Assembly (NCBI RefSeq): GCF_004362865.1
Contig: NZ_SNYI01000002.1
Coordinates: 1 to 64,000, forward strand
DNA from: Zeaxanthinibacter enoshimensis
GTDB lineage: Bacteria; Bacteroidota; Bacteroidia; Flavobacteriales; Flavobacteriaceae
Length of the DNA: 64,000 bases
Reading direction: 5' to 3'
Part shown: piece by piece, positions 15,063 through 25,180 of the stretch
Layout: each line of letters begins with the position of its first letter
Numbering within the stretch: the first letter of the stretch is position 1
Position numbers and translations under genes: made by a program
Notes under the pieces: model-generated
What the model saw: only the letters and a program-made list of their open reading frames with translations
What the model was told of the DNA's origin: nothing
Database searches by the model: none

Positions 15063-17759
15063 ATGAAGAAAAAGATTCTTAAGATCGTTGGGATCACCCT
15101 GCTGGTGATCATCGGTATACTGGTTGCCATTCCCATCTTCCTGGAAAGCAAGATCGGGACGCTGGTGCGCAACAACGTGAACAGCAGTATCAATGCCGAT
15201 TTTGATTTTGACGATGCAGACCTGAGCCTGATCAGCAGTTTCCCCAATGCCGAACTCAGCCTTAAAGGAATGCGGATCATCAATACCACCGAGCCTTTTA
15301 AAGGTGATACCCTTTTCTACGCTTCCGAAGCCTCTATGACAATGGGGCTGGGCGAACTGTTCAAAGGTGCGGGTGAAGCTTATTCGGTCCGCAAGATGTC
15401 GGTAGACGGGGCGCGACTGTACATTGTACTCGATGAGGATGAAAATGCCAATTACGATATCACCAAGGAGAGCGATGAACCTGCTGCTGATTTTACCTTC
15501 GAGCTGCAGGGATATTCCATCGATAATGCTACGGTCACATACCTGGACCGCTCTTCAGGCATCCGGATGCGTCTGGACGAGATAGCACATACAGGAAGCG
15601 GGGACCTCTCTCTGGTGGAGTCAAAGCTGCAGACCAATACCAATGCCCTGCTCTCCTTCGAGATGGACAGTGTGAACTACCTTGATCGCAGTAAACTGCA
15701 GCTGGAGGCGCTGATAGGCATAGACCTGGAAAAGGACAAATATACCTTCCTGGAGAACCAGGCCATGGTCAACCAGTTGCCGCTGGTATTTGAAGGTTAT
15801 GTACAGCTCTTTGAAGAGTACAACCAGGTTGACCTGAAGTTCAAAACCCCGTCCTCGGACTTTAAGAATTTCCTGGGCGTGATGCCCGAAGAATATGCTA
15901 AAAACCTGGACCAGGTAACCACCTCCGGGGATTTCATGGTAGAGGGTACCATAGCCGGAAAGGTGGATGATACCTACATCCCCCAGTTTGACATCCAGAT
16001 CAATTCGGATAATGCTTCCTTTAAATACCCGGACCTGCCGATGGGGGTCAGCGATATCGTGATCGATGCAGCCGTGAAGAATACGAGCGGGATATCAGAA
16101 GATACCTTCGTGGATATAAAGAAAGCCTCCTTCCGGATAGGGCAGGACTATTTCACCATGACCTCTAACATCACCGAGTTGCTGGGTAATACCAGGGTAA
16201 CAGCTGATATAGACGCCAATATGAACCTGGCTAACATCAGCAAGGCATATCCCCTCCCTGCGGCCAAAGACCTGAAAGGTTTGCTGCGGGCCGATGTGAG
16301 TACCGCTTTTGATATGGCTTCCATCGAGAAGAAACAGTACCAGAATACCAAGACCAGTGGTACCGCCAGCCTGCGCAATTTTGAGTACAGCTCCGCCGAG
16401 CTGAAAAACCCGGTAGCCATCAGTAGCATGGAAATGAATTTCACCCCCACGGTGGTCAGCCTTAAAAAAATGGAAGGGAAGACAGGGAATACCGACTTTG
16501 CTGTCCAGGGCTCCCTGCGCAACCTGCTTGGTTTCATGTTCAATGACCAGCCCATACGCGGGCAGTTCACCCTGAACTCCGATACCTTTGATCTGGGCGA
16601 TTTTATGACCGCAGAAACCACGATTTCAGGTGGGGAAGGGGAAAAGCCTAAGACCGCTGCCCTGAAAATTCCATCATTCCTGGATGTGAGCCTGCAGGCC
16701 AGGGCCAATACGGTGATCTACGATAACCTGAACCTGAAGAACATGAGCGGGGAACTGGCTATCCGCGACCAGAAGGCTACCCTCTCCGGACTGACCTCTT
16801 CCCTGCTGGGAGGCCGGTTGAACCTTAGCGGGAATGTATCCACCAAGGAGGCCCGCCCCGTTTTCGATATGCAATTAGGGATAGCCGATTTCAGTATAGC
16901 CGAGACCTTTAAGCAGGTAGAACTGCTGCGTGCCCTGGCCCCGGTGGCCAATGCACTGCAGGGCAGACTGAACTCGACACTTAATCTCAACGGTCTCTTG
17001 ACCGAGGAGATGACCCCGGACCTGGCTACCCTGACCGGGAATGCGCTGGCCGAATTGCTGCAGACCAGTATTGATCCCGAAAAGGAAAAATTACTGGCCC
17101 TGCTTGACAGTAAACTGAATTTCCTGAACCTGGATAGCCTGAACCTGCGCGACCTGAAGACTGCCCTGAGTTTTGAGAACGGGCTTGTACGTGTAAAACC
17201 TTTTACCGTGAAGTATAAGGATATTGCCATCGATGTTGCCGGGCAGCATACTTTTAATAAGGAACTGGAATACAACGCGACCATACAGGTGCCTGCCAAA
17301 TACCTGGGGAAAGAGGTGAACAACCTGATCGCACGGATAGATGACCAGCAGTTAAAGAACCTGACCATCCCCGTGGTGGCTACCATGAAAGGTACTTATG
17401 CCAACCCCCAGGTATCCACAGACTTGGCCGGCGGGGTGAAACAACTCACGGCACGGCTGGTGGAGATCGAGAAACAGAAACTGATCGGTAAGGGAACGGA
17501 TAAGGCCAAAGACCTGATCGGGGGCCTGATCACCGGGAAGAAAGACAGTACGGCTACGAAGAAAGATTCTACTGCCCAGGCTGTGAAAGGGGTGCTGGGT
17601 AATGTACTCGGTAAGAAACCTCAGGACAGTGTAAAACGCGATTCCCAGGCGGTAAAGAAAGACCCGGTAAAAGATGCAGCCAGGGATATCCTGGGTGGCA
17701 TACTGAACAAGAAGAAAAAGGATACGACAAAAACGAAGAAAGATTCGGTTCAGCCCTGA
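15063..17759 (+). CDS. AsmA-family envelope protein
   Basis: 898 residues. A basic N-terminus and a membrane helix (about 6-26) anchor a long periplasmic domain rich in beta strands, with the AsmA-type opening GMRIINTTEPFKGDTLFYA and a C-terminal AsmA_2-like part (about 550-800). AsmA relatives are thought to carry phospholipids between inner and outer membrane; the role here is inferred from the family. The last 75 residues are low complexity, alternating KKDS, KKDT and short GVLGNVLG/DILGGILN motifs. The 3' end overlaps the convergent TVP38 gene by 10 bp. Confidence 0.82.
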   Translation: MKKKILKIVGITLLVIIGILVAIPIFLESKIGTLVRNNVNSSINADFDFDDADLSLISSFPNAELSLKGMRIINTTEPFKGDTLFYASEASMTMGLGELFKGAGEAYSVRKMSVDGARLYIVLDEDENANYDITKESDEPAADFTFELQGYSIDNATVTYLDRSSGIRMRLDEIAHTGSGDLSLVESKLQTNTNALLSFEMDSVNYLDRSKLQLEALIGIDLEKDKYTFLENQAMVNQLPLVFEGYVQLFEEYNQVDLKFKTPSSDFKNFLGVMPEEYAKNLDQVTTSGDFMVEGTIAGKVDDTYIPQFDIQINSDNASFKYPDLPMGVSDIVIDAAVKNTSGISEDTFVDIKKASFRIGQDYFTMTSNITELLGNTRVTADIDANMNLANISKAYPLPAAKDLKGLLRADVSTAFDMASIEKKQYQNTKTSGTASLRNFEYSSAELKNPVAISSMEMNFTPTVVSLKKMEGKTGNTDFAVQGSLRNLLGFMFNDQPIRGQFTLNSDTFDLGDFMTAETTISGGEGEKPKTAALKIPSFLDVSLQARANTVIYDNLNLKNMSGELAIRDQKATLSGLTSSLLGGRLNLSGNVSTKEARPVFDMQLGIADFSIAETFKQVELLRALAPVANALQGRLNSTLNLNGLLTEEMTPDLATLTGNALAELLQTSIDPEKEKLLALLDSKLNFLNLDSLNLRDLKTALSFENGLVRVKPFTVKYKDIAIDVAGQHTFNKELEYNATIQVPAKYLGKEVNNLIARIDDQQLKNLTIPVVATMKGTYANPQVSTDLAGGVKQLTARLVEIEKQKLIGKGTDKAKDLIGGLITGKKDSTATKKDSTAQAVKGVLGNVLGKKPQDSVKRDSQAVKKDPVKDAARDILGGILNKKKKDTTKTKKDSVQP

Positions 17760-18448
17760 TCCTTTTTACGCTTCTTATCCCACCAGACGTAGGCCGCAAA
17801 GCCTGCAAGGCTGACCAGCGAGCCCCAGAGCAACCCGGTTTTCAGGGTCTGGGTGCTTTGTCCTATGATAGCCAGGAAGATCGTAAGCGGGGCGATCCCG
17901 AGCAGGGTAGCCCCCATGAACCTCAGGTATCCCATGCGCAGAATCCCGGCCACGAAACTGATCGCATCATTAGACAGGAAAGGGTTCAGCCGGGTGATCA
18001 CTACGGCCCAGAAACCATAATCTTCTATGAATTTACTGATCTTCCGTTCGGTCTTGCCGCCAATCAGTTTTCCCACTTTACCTTCCCCGAGGAAACGCCC
18101 GATAAAATACCCGACACTGGAGGCACAGGCCACCGCGACAAAGATGATCAGGCTTCCCCAGACCGGGCCGTAGGCTAGTACCGATACAACCATCAGTAAT
18201 ACAGTGGGTATAATGATGAGGAACATCTGCAAGACCATGGCCAGCACCAGGACCAAAGGCCCCAGGTAACCGAAGCCGGAGATCCATTCCTTGATCCTCG
18301 CTTCGTCTTCACTCGTCAGTACATCCCAGGCATGGGTCAGGAATTCCCGTACAGAGGGTACCAGGAAATAAAGGACGAAGAGGGAAATGATGATCCCCAG
18401 CGAAGCATAGAAAGGGATCTTACTTTTTTTGGACTTTTCTTGGGACAT
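17750..18448 (-). CDS. TVP38/TMEM64 (DedA-like) membrane protein
   Basis: 232 residues with about five membrane segments. The VTT (SNARE-associated) domain shows GRFLGEGKVGKLIGG and RLNPFLSNDAISFVAGILRM, where the second matches the conserved R-x-x-P-x-x-P-x-x-x-x-x-x-x-x-G region in a looser form. Family members are linked to lipid scrambling and membrane homeostasis. The gene runs downstream of the DUF2797 gene with a 9-nt gap and converges on the AsmA-like gene, overlapping it by 10 bp. Confidence 0.85.
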   Translation of the reverse strand: MSQEKSKKSKIPFYASLGIIISLFVLYFLVPSVREFLTHAWDVLTSEDEARIKEWISGFGYLGPLVLVLAMVLQMFLIIIPTVLLMVVSVLAYGPVWGSLIIFVAVACASSVGYFIGRFLGEGKVGKLIGGKTERKISKFIEDYGFWAVVITRLNPFLSNDAISFVAGILRMGYLRFMGATLLGIAPLTIFLAIIGQSTQTLKTGLLWGSLVSLAGFAAYVWWDKKRKKDQG

Positions 18449-18457
18449 ATAATTCGG

Positions 18458-19252
18458 TTATTGAAAATTCAGGCCTACATAATAGCCTTCACTACCGCGG
18501 ATATTAAATACGGTATTGTCATCAAATAGCAGGTATTGTCCTTTGATCCCTTTTAAAGTTCCCTTGTATTGGGGGCTCTTTTCCAGGTTCAGGGACTTTA
18601 CCTTGCTGGGGTACTGCAATACCGGGAAGTGTAGCTCCAGCTCCTCGGCATCGCTCATATAGTAATCGGCAACCTCTTCCGGGATATAGGGTTTCAGCCG
18701 CTCGCGCCACTCAGACAGATCCAGGTCTTCCAGGGTGTTGGTGAGCATCCGCCTCCAGTTCGTTTTATCAGAGACATGATCCTTCAGCGCCACCTCGGTG
18801 ATCCCGGCCAGGTACCGGTTGGGCACCTCTACCATAATGATGGCCTCGTGGGCTCCCTGGTCTATCCACCGCGTGGGGACCTGGCTCTTACGGGTTACCC
18901 CGACCTTTACGTTGCTCGAATTGGCCAGGTACACCACGTGGGGTTGCAGCTGTACCTTCTTTTCGTATTCCAGGTCACGGTCTTCCTGGTCCAGGTGGGC
19001 TGTGCTCAGTTCCGGTTTCATGATCCAGTCCCCGGCAGACGGGATCTCAAAGAAGCAATACCTGCAGCAGCCTTGCCGGTAAATGGGCCGGTCTTCCCCG
19101 CAATTCAGGCACTGGTATTTGATGAAACTGATCTCCAGCTCCTTGTCCAGTATTTGGTTCATGTGGATAAAACTGTCCTCGAAAACCAGGAAATACTGGA
19201 TTGGGTTGCCTATTTCTGTCTGCATCTTGCGTAAGACCCCTTCGTATTGCAT
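18458..19252 (-). CDS. DUF2797 family protein
   Basis: 264 residues. A four-cysteine site (CLNCG near 48 and CCRYC near 67) probably binds zinc. The middle region holds VYLANSSNVKVGVTRKSQVPTRW, a GIY-YIG-like strand-turn pattern with a conserved Arg. DUF2797 proteins have no established function; the fold hints at nucleic-acid binding or cleavage. The C-terminal part contains GTLKGIKGQYLLFDD. It is divergent from the GH3 gene, 76 nt apart, and is followed by the TVP38 gene. Confidence 0.8.
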   Translation of the reverse strand: MQYEGVLRKMQTEIGNPIQYFLVFEDSFIHMNQILDKELEISFIKYQCLNCGEDRPIYRQGCCRYCFFEIPSAGDWIMKPELSTAHLDQEDRDLEYEKKVQLQPHVVYLANSSNVKVGVTRKSQVPTRWIDQGAHEAIIMVEVPNRYLAGITEVALKDHVSDKTNWRRMLTNTLEDLDLSEWRERLKPYIPEEVADYYMSDAEELELHFPVLQYPSKVKSLNLEKSPQYKGTLKGIKGQYLLFDDNTVFNIRGSEGYYVGLNFQ

Positions 19253-19262
19253 TCGTGTTTTA

Positions 19263-19294
19263 TTGTTTAAATCAGTTGGAAAATACTACTTTTA
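19263..19294 (+). promoter_or_regulatory. Candidate promoter of the GH3-family gene
   Basis: TTG (19263-19265), 21 nt, then TACTTTTA (19287-19294), one mismatch from TAnnTTTG. Confidence 0.4.
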
Positions 19295-19328
19295 TGCCGC
19301 AACGACAGCTGCTAAAATACCGAAAAAA

Positions 19329-20843
19329 ATGACCATCCCGTTGTTCAATTCTATTGCGTCTTGGCTCTTAAAAAAGCGCTATCACCAGATAGAACTTTTC
19401 CTGAAGTACCCGGCCGAGGTACAGCAGGAGGTGTTACAGCAGCTGATAGACTATGCCAGGGATACCGAGGTGGGAAAGAAATACGGCTTTGACACCATTA
19501 CCAATTACCGCCAATTCTCAGAACGCCTTCCTATCCTCTCTTACGAAGAGGCCGAGCCCATGATAGAGCGCAGCCGCCGGGGAGAACACAATGTGTTCTG
19601 GCCGACGGGGATCAAATGGTTTGCCAAAAGCAGTGGTACCACCAATGCAAAAAGCAAGTTTATCCCGGTAAGTACAGAAGCCCTGGAGGACTGCCATTAC
19701 AAATCGGGCAAAGACCTGCTGTGCCTCTACCTTAATAATAACGAGAACTCCCAATTGTTCACCGGCAAGAGTCTCCGGCTGGGGGGTAGTAAAGAACTGT
19801 ACGAAGACAACGGTACCTTTTTCGGTGACCTTAGTGCCATCCTTATAGATAATATGCCCTTCTGGGCAGAGATGAGCAGTACGCCCAGCAGCAAGGTGTC
19901 CCTGATGAGCGAATGGGAATCCAAGATGCAGGCCATCATCAGTGAAAGTATACAGGAAAATGTTACCAGCCTGGCAGGGGTGCCTTCCTGGATGCTGGTA
20001 CTCCTGAACAGGGTGCTCGAGGAGACCGGCAAGAACCACCTCTTCGAGGTCTGGGAGAACCTGGAAGTGTATTTCCACGGGGGCGTCAGCTTTACTCCCT
20101 ACCGGGACCAGTACCATAAACTGTTGCCCAGGAAGAAGTTCCGGTATTACGAGATCTATAACGCTTCAGAAGGTTTCTTTGCGATCCAGGACCGGAATAA
20201 CGCGGACGACCTGCTGCTGATGCTCGACTATGGAATCTTCTACGAATTCATCCCCATGGATACCTACGGAACCCTGCAACAGCGTGCACTGCCTCTCTGG
20301 GAAGTTGAGGTCGGGAAGAATTACGCCATCCTCATCACTACCAATGCAGGATTATGGCGCTACAAAATAGGGGATACGGTCCGCTTTACATCTACAGACC
20401 CCTACCGCATCCGGATCACCGGCAGGACCAAACACCATATTAATGTCTTCGGGGAAGAACTGATCATAGAGAATACAGAGGAAGCCCTGAAGACCATCTG
20501 CCAGAAAACGGGGGCAGAGATCGCGGATTATACCGTGGCCCCGATTTTTATGTCCGGGAAAGAAAAAGGAGCCCACGAGTGGCTGATCGAATTCCGGAAA
20601 GCCCCGGAAGAGATCGAGTATTTTACCGAGGTCCTGGACAATGCTCTGAAATCCCTGAACTCTGATTACGAGGCCAAGCGCTATAATAATATGACCCTGA
20701 ACCGGCCTAAGATCCACATTGCCAGGCCGAACCTTTTCTACGACTGGCTGAAGTCTAAAGGCAAGCTGGGAGGTCAACACAAGATACCACGATTGTCTAA
20801 TGACCGGGTATATGTCGATGAATTGCTTCAGATGAACCAATAA
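19329..20843 (+). CDS. GH3-family acyl-acid amido synthetase
   Basis: 504 residues from ATG at 19329; the frame is open further upstream over the divergent gene, but family alignment begins at MTIPLFNS. ANL-superfamily ATP motif KSSGTTNAKSKFIPVS lies near residue 100, motif II YNASEGFFAIQ near 280, and YKIGDTVRFTS near 345, followed by GRTKHHINVFGEEL. Plant GH3 proteins adenylate jasmonate or auxin and join amino acids to them. Bacterial homologues in Bacteroidota are common but uncharacterised, so the acid and amine substrates here are unknown. About 75 bp separate it from the next gene. Confidence 0.9.
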   Translation: MTIPLFNSIASWLLKKRYHQIELFLKYPAEVQQEVLQQLIDYARDTEVGKKYGFDTITNYRQFSERLPILSYEEAEPMIERSRRGEHNVFWPTGIKWFAKSSGTTNAKSKFIPVSTEALEDCHYKSGKDLLCLYLNNNENSQLFTGKSLRLGGSKELYEDNGTFFGDLSAILIDNMPFWAEMSSTPSSKVSLMSEWESKMQAIISESIQENVTSLAGVPSWMLVLLNRVLEETGKNHLFEVWENLEVYFHGGVSFTPYRDQYHKLLPRKKFRYYEIYNASEGFFAIQDRNNADDLLLMLDYGIFYEFIPMDTYGTLQQRALPLWEVEVGKNYAILITTNAGLWRYKIGDTVRFTSTDPYRIRITGRTKHHINVFGEELIIENTEEALKTICQKTGAEIADYTVAPIFMSGKEKGAHEWLIEFRKAPEEIEYFTEVLDNALKSLNSDYEAKRYNNMTLNRPKIHIARPNLFYDWLKSKGKLGGQHKIPRLSNDRVYVDELLQMNQ

Positions 20844-20917
20844 ATATGTCGAAGGGACACATATGTCCTAACTTGTGGTACTAACTTGACCCCCAAAGTT
20901 CCAAATTTTATTTAATT

Positions 20918-21469
20918 ATGGCAGAAAGACTCGTTATATTATCCGACATGCTCGGATCGAAAAGTGGACTGTGGATCACATCCTACCTGGGATACCTGCA
21001 GCAATATTATGACATTGTATACTATGACAGCCAGCAACTGGCAAACATAGATGTTCCTATTAAAACCCTTGAAAATATAGAAGCAGCTTTCATGGAAGGC
21101 GGCATAGACACGGCGGTTGCCCACCTGCTGAAGAAAGAGGATGTGTCTTCGCACTACCTCACCTTCTGCGCCGGTGGTAACATTGCGTGGAAAGCCGGCA
21201 GGATGGGATTGCCGATGAAATCATTGACCGCTGTATCCCCGTTGGATCTCAGTGCGCAGACAGATATGCCCGATTGCCCGGTAAAACTGGTATACGGTGC
21301 TAATGATCACTACCTGAGGCCCTCTGATGAATGGATCGCCAGGCTGGCGGTACCCACCGAGGTAATCCCCGGGTTTGGGCACCAGCTTTATTCTGACGAA
21401 AAGATCATTCAGAAGATTTGTAAGGACCTGTTGGATTCATTACTGAACAGGCAGTATCAGAAACTTTAG
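20918..21469 (+). CDS. Small alpha/beta-hydrolase-like protein with a Cys nucleophile
   Basis: 183 residues, shorter than classical alpha/beta hydrolases. The nucleophile elbow is [10 protein letters not shown] with Cys84 where most family members have Ser, as in dienelactone hydrolase. Asp130 in GANDHYLRP and His155 in GFGHQLY complete a plausible triad. No signal peptide is present. The substrate is unknown. The stop overlaps the clpX stop from the other strand by 4 bp. Confidence 0.6.
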   Translation: MAERLVILSDMLGSKSGLWITSYLGYLQQYYDIVYYDSQQLANIDVPIKTLENIEAAFMEGGIDTAVAHLLKKEDVSSHYLTFCAGGNIAWKAGRMGLPMKSLTAVSPLDLSAQTDMPDCPVKLVYGANDHYLRPSDEWIARLAVPTEVIPGFGHQLYSDEKIIQKICKDLLDSLLNRQYQKL

Positions 21470-22701
21470 GATACTGCTTTTAACTGCTTGACCGTATCGT
21501 GCGTCAGTTTTTTCTCGGCGTACGGTTTGGTCACGTGGAAGGTGGTCTCGTCGCTGCTTGGCAGCTCAAACATGGCATCGGTAAAGACAGCTTCACATAG
21601 GGAACGCAATCCTCGCGCCCCTAGCTTGTATTCTATTGCCTTCTCCACAATGTAATCCAGTGCCTGGTCCGTGATGGTGAACTTGATCCCATCCATATCG
21701 AACAATTTCTGGTATTGTTTGATGATGGCATTCTTGGGTTCGGTCAGGATGGCCCTCAGGGTCTTCTCATCCAGCGGGTTCATATGCGTCAGTACCGGCA
21801 GTCGGCCGATGATCTCCGGGATCAGGCCAAATTCTTTCAGATCTTTAGGAGTGATGTACTGCAGTACGTTACCTTCGTCCAGCTCTTCTCCTTTTTTGGC
21901 AGCACTGTAGCCAATGGCCTGCATGTTCAGGCGCTTGGTAATGATGCGCTCTATCCCGTCAAAAGCACCCCCTGCAATAAAGAGGATGTTCTCGGTATTC
22001 ACTTCGATAAATTTCTGGTCCGGGTGTTTCCGTCCTCCTTTCGGCGGAACGTTAACCGTGGTTCCTTCCAGTAATTTCAGTAATCCCTGCTGCACACCTT
22101 CCCCGGATACGTCCCGGGTAATGGAAGGGTTGTCGCTTTTCCGCGCGATCTTGTCGATCTCGTCGATAAACACAATACCCCGTTCTGCCTTTTCAAGGTT
22201 GTAATCCGCAGCCTGTAAGAGCCGGGTCAGGATGCTTTCCACATCTTCCCCTACATAACCGGCTTCGGTCAGTACAGTGGCATCCACGATGGCCAGGGGT
22301 ACATTCAGCATCTTGGCGATGGTCTTTGCCATCAGGGTCTTCCCTGTACCGGTATGCCCTACCATCACGATATTACTCTTCTGTATCTCTACCTGGTCTT
22401 CTTTGGAACTCGGCTGTAATAATCGCTTGTAGTGGTTGTACACCGCTACGGAAAGTACCTTCTTGGTGCGTTCCTGCCCGATCACGAAGCTGTCCAGGAA
22501 TTCGTTGATCTCCTTAGGCTTCTTCAGGACCAGTTCAGAAGACAGGTCGTCCGTCTTGGACTGCCTGGATTCTTCGGCCACGATACCGTGTGCCTGCTCT
22601 ATGCATCGGTCACAGATGTGCGCATCCAGACCTGCAATGAGTAAGTTTGTTTCCGGTTTTTTCCTACCGCAAAAGGAACATTCTAAATTTTCCTTAGCCA
22701 T
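21466..22701 (-). CDS. clpX: ATP-dependent protease ATPase subunit ClpX
   Basis: 411 residues. The N-terminal zinc-binding domain has Cys8, Cys11, Cys30 and Cys33. The AAA+ module has Walker A GHTGTGKT, pore loop GYVGED, Walker B FIDEIDKI and sensor GARGLRSL. It unfolds tagged substrates and feeds them to ClpP. The order tig, clpP, clpX on one strand is the classical operon; clpP lies 99 bp upstream. Confidence 0.98.
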   Translation of the reverse strand: MAKENLECSFCGRKKPETNLLIAGLDAHICDRCIEQAHGIVAEESRQSKTDDLSSELVLKKPKEINEFLDSFVIGQERTKKVLSVAVYNHYKRLLQPSSKEDQVEIQKSNIVMVGHTGTGKTLMAKTIAKMLNVPLAIVDATVLTEAGYVGEDVESILTRLLQAADYNLEKAERGIVFIDEIDKIARKSDNPSITRDVSGEGVQQGLLKLLEGTTVNVPPKGGRKHPDQKFIEVNTENILFIAGGAFDGIERIITKRLNMQAIGYSAAKKGEELDEGNVLQYITPKDLKEFGLIPEIIGRLPVLTHMNPLDEKTLRAILTEPKNAIIKQYQKLFDMDGIKFTITDQALDYIVEKAIEYKLGARGLRSLCEAVFTDAMFELPSSDETTFHVTKPYAEKKLTHDTVKQLKAVS

Positions 22702-22800
22702 AATTTCTGCTCACTTTCAGAACCATAACGGGATTTTCCTCGTTTTGGTTCATTTCCTCTTCAATTTAACGCCTGTAAACCAGGACTTTAATGCTTTATA

Positions 22801-23481
22801 TTAGCTCTTTTCTCTTTCCAGGATCTCATCGATCATTCCGTAATTCAGAGCTTCCTCGGCTCCCATCCAGTAATCACGATCACTGTCGTCATGAACCTTA
22901 TCAAATTTCTGGCCGGTATGCTTGGCTATGATATGGTATAACTCGTCTTTGATCTTCAGCACTTCCTTGGCTGCGATCTCGATATCACTGGCCTGTCCCT
23001 GTGCGCCGGACATCGGCTGGTGGATCATCACCCTGGAGTGTTTTAAACCGCTGCGTTTTCCTTTCTCCCCTGCACATAACAGTACGGCGGCCATAGAGGC
23101 GGCCATCCCTGTACAGATCGTTGCCACATCGGGCTTGATGAACTGCATGGTGTCATAGATCCCTAACCCGGCATAGACACTTCCCCCGGGCGAGTTGATA
23201 TATATCTGGATATCCTTAGAAGAATCTGCACTGGCTAAAAACAGTAATTGCGCCTGTACGATATTCGCAACCTGGTCACTGATCCCCGTTCCCAGGAAAA
23301 TGATCCTGTCCATCATCAGCCGCGAGAAAACGTCCATCGCGATGGCATTCAACTGCCTTTCCTCGATGATGTTGGGAGTCATATTTACAGGGTACATGCT
23401 GCTGATCATTTTGTCATAGTACATGCTGTTGATTCCCTGGTCCTTGATGGCGAAATCCTTAAATTCTTTTGTGAAATCCAT
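22801..23481 (-). CDS. clpP: ATP-dependent Clp protease proteolytic subunit ClpP
   Basis: 226 residues from ATG at 23481; an upstream TTG at 23505 is open but adds an unlikely tail. Catalytic Ser129 is in CTGMAASMAAV and His154 in RVMIHQP; the Asp lies in the region near 200. The length exceeds E. coli ClpP because of about 25 extra N-terminal residues, which may be a propeptide. It degrades proteins delivered by ClpX. The gene follows tig with a 173-bp gap that contains a strong hairpin. Confidence 0.97.
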   Translation of the reverse strand: MDFTKEFKDFAIKDQGINSMYYDKMISSMYPVNMTPNIIEERQLNAIAMDVFSRLMMDRIIFLGTGISDQVANIVQAQLLFLASADSSKDIQIYINSPGGSVYAGLGIYDTMQFIKPDVATICTGMAASMAAVLLCAGEKGKRSGLKHSRVMIHQPMSGAQGQASDIEIAAKEVLKIKDELYHIIAKHTGQKFDKVHDDSDRDYWMGAEEALNYGMIDEILEREKS

Positions 23482-23603
23482 AGTGTATTGTCTGTCTTTA
23501 ATCAAAAAAAAGGTGCCAGAAATGGTGCTTCCGGCCTTGTAAAGATAGGGAATTTAGTGGTATTCCTAGCTGACCTCTGCAAATTTGAAACCGCTATAAG
23601 CAA

Positions 23604-23634
23604 GACTGCCGCAACTCGTTATAAGTGCGGCAGT
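23604..23634. other. Perfect 8-bp-stem hairpin between tig and clpP
   Basis: ACTGCCGC (23604-23611) and GCGGCAGT (23627-23634) flank a 15-nt loop that can pair further (AACT/AGT). There is no U run, so it is more likely an attenuator or mRNA-processing structure than a full terminator. Confidence 0.5.
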
Positions 23635-23654
23635 TCCTGTGATTACGCTGTAGA

Positions 23655-24977
23655 TTAACCGTAGACTTCCTTAACGAAATCCTCGTAATTAACCTCTTTT
23701 GTCTTCAGGTTCGCTTTCTCTTTGTAGAGGGCGAGGAGTTTTTCACTCATCAGCTGCTCAGACAGGCGTTTTGCCTCGTCCTGGTTAGAGAGAACACGGG
23801 CCGCGATACGGTCCAGTTCTTCCTCTTCAGGGTTCATCTGCCCGTACTGTGCCATCTGGTCCTTGATAAATCCTTTGGTGAAATCCTTCAGCTCCTCGAA
23901 CTGCAGTTCGATGTTGTGATCTTTCAGGATCTTACCTTCGATCAGCTGGTAACGAAGACCTTTTTCAGACTTTTCGTATTCCTCCTGGGCCTGCTCTATG
24001 CTTAGCTCTTTCTCCCCGGTGGTCTGTATCCACTTCTTCAGGAATTCGGCCGGCAGGTCAAATTCAGTGGTTTCGATCAGTCTTTCAGTGACATCGTTAA
24101 GCAGTTTCTGGTCAGCCTGCTGTTCAAACTGCTTCTCAGAATCTTCCTTGATGCGCTCTTCCAGTTCTTTCTGGCTGCTTACTTTCCCTTCGCCAAAAAG
24201 TTTGTCGAACAACTCCTGGTTCAGTTCCGCAGGTTGCCTTTCGTTGATCTCTTCGATAGTGAAGTCAACCTTTACATCCAGGTTCTCTACTTTATCATTA
24301 GAAAGTCCGAGGGCTCCGGCCAACAGGTAATCTTCTTTGAAAAGTCCTTTGGTAGAAAGGGTTACAGTATCCCCGACCTTCTTCCCGGTCAGCGCACTGA
24401 TCGCTTTCTTGTCACTGATCTTTTTCAGTTCCAGGGTAGCGTTGTTGTCTATCTCGGCTTCTTCATTCCTGAAAGTACCGCGAACTTCATCTTCTTTCCC
24501 TACTTCTTCCTTGCTGATAAGTTTCCCGTACTGCTTACGGATACGTTCTACCTGCTCGTCGATCATCTTCTGGTCGGCAACGATCTTGTAGTGAGTTACC
24601 GGCTTCTTGGTCTTTAACTCCACTTCGAATTCAGGGGCAAGGCCCAGTTCAAACTCAAAAGCGAATTCCTCACTGTCCCAGTTAAAATTATCCTGTTGCT
24701 TGGGAAGGGGGTTCCCAAGTACATCCAGTTTTTCTTCGGTCAGGTACTTGTTCAGGTTGTCCTGTAATAGTTTGTTGACTTCATCAACCAATACGGCTTT
24801 CCCGTACTGTTTCTTGATCAATCCCATGGGAACCTGTCCTTTGCGGAAGCCTGGAATATTCGCCTGTTTGCGATAATCTTTCAGGATGTTTTCAACACGG
24901 TCCTGGTAATCTTCTTTGGTGATAGCGACTTTCACAATGGCATTCAACTCGTCTATCTGCTCTTTCGTAATGTTCAT
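23655..24977 (-). CDS. tig: Trigger factor
   Basis: 440 residues. The N-terminal ribosome-binding domain contains IPGFRKGQVPMG, close to the GFRxGxxP signature. A divergent FKBP-like domain (about 150-240) and a long helical C-terminal chaperone domain follow. The PPIase region is weakly conserved, as often in Bacteroidota. It binds nascent chains at the ribosome exit. It is first in the tig-clpP-clpX run, with a good promoter about 135 bp upstream. Confidence 0.92.
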   Translation of the reverse strand: MNITKEQIDELNAIVKVAITKEDYQDRVENILKDYRKQANIPGFRKGQVPMGLIKKQYGKAVLVDEVNKLLQDNLNKYLTEEKLDVLGNPLPKQQDNFNWDSEEFAFEFELGLAPEFEVELKTKKPVTHYKIVADQKMIDEQVERIRKQYGKLISKEEVGKEDEVRGTFRNEEAEIDNNATLELKKISDKKAISALTGKKVGDTVTLSTKGLFKEDYLLAGALGLSNDKVENLDVKVDFTIEEINERQPAELNQELFDKLFGEGKVSSQKELEERIKEDSEKQFEQQADQKLLNDVTERLIETTEFDLPAEFLKKWIQTTGEKELSIEQAQEEYEKSEKGLRYQLIEGKILKDHNIELQFEELKDFTKGFIKDQMAQYGQMNPEEEELDRIAARVLSNQDEAKRLSEQLMSEKLLALYKEKANLKTKEVNYEDFVKEVYG

Positions 24978-25112
24978 CTATTCTTTTAATTTATCTGAGA
25001 TCCACTTTCATTAGGTTCCCCGCTGCTTTCGGCAGCTGGTTCTTATCAAATTCAGCCCTTCCGGGCGCCTTTCCCGACAGATCTTTCTATGAGGGATCTG
25101 TAAAAGGGGATG

Positions 25113-25143
25113 CAAAAATAGTATTTTTTAAAGAGCGCAGCAA
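25113..25143 (-). promoter_or_regulatory. Promoter of tig-clpP-clpX
   Basis: Minus strand TTG (25141-25143), 20 nt, then TATTTTTG (25113-25120), a perfect TAnnTTTG. The leader to tig is about 130 nt and contains GCTGC/GCAGC and AGATC/GATCT hairpins. Confidence 0.6.
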
Positions 25144-25180
25144 GTTTTAAGTACGTGAGATTGAAATAACTACAGCTGTG

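Noticed and set aside
19083-19328. Longer N-terminus for the GH3-family protein
   Set aside because: The extra 82 codons are antisense to the DUF2797 gene and would overlap its promoter; the family aligns from 19329.
20844-20917. GGACA-CATA-TGTCC inverted repeat as an operator or terminator
   Set aside because: Only five base pairs with no supporting position or second copy.
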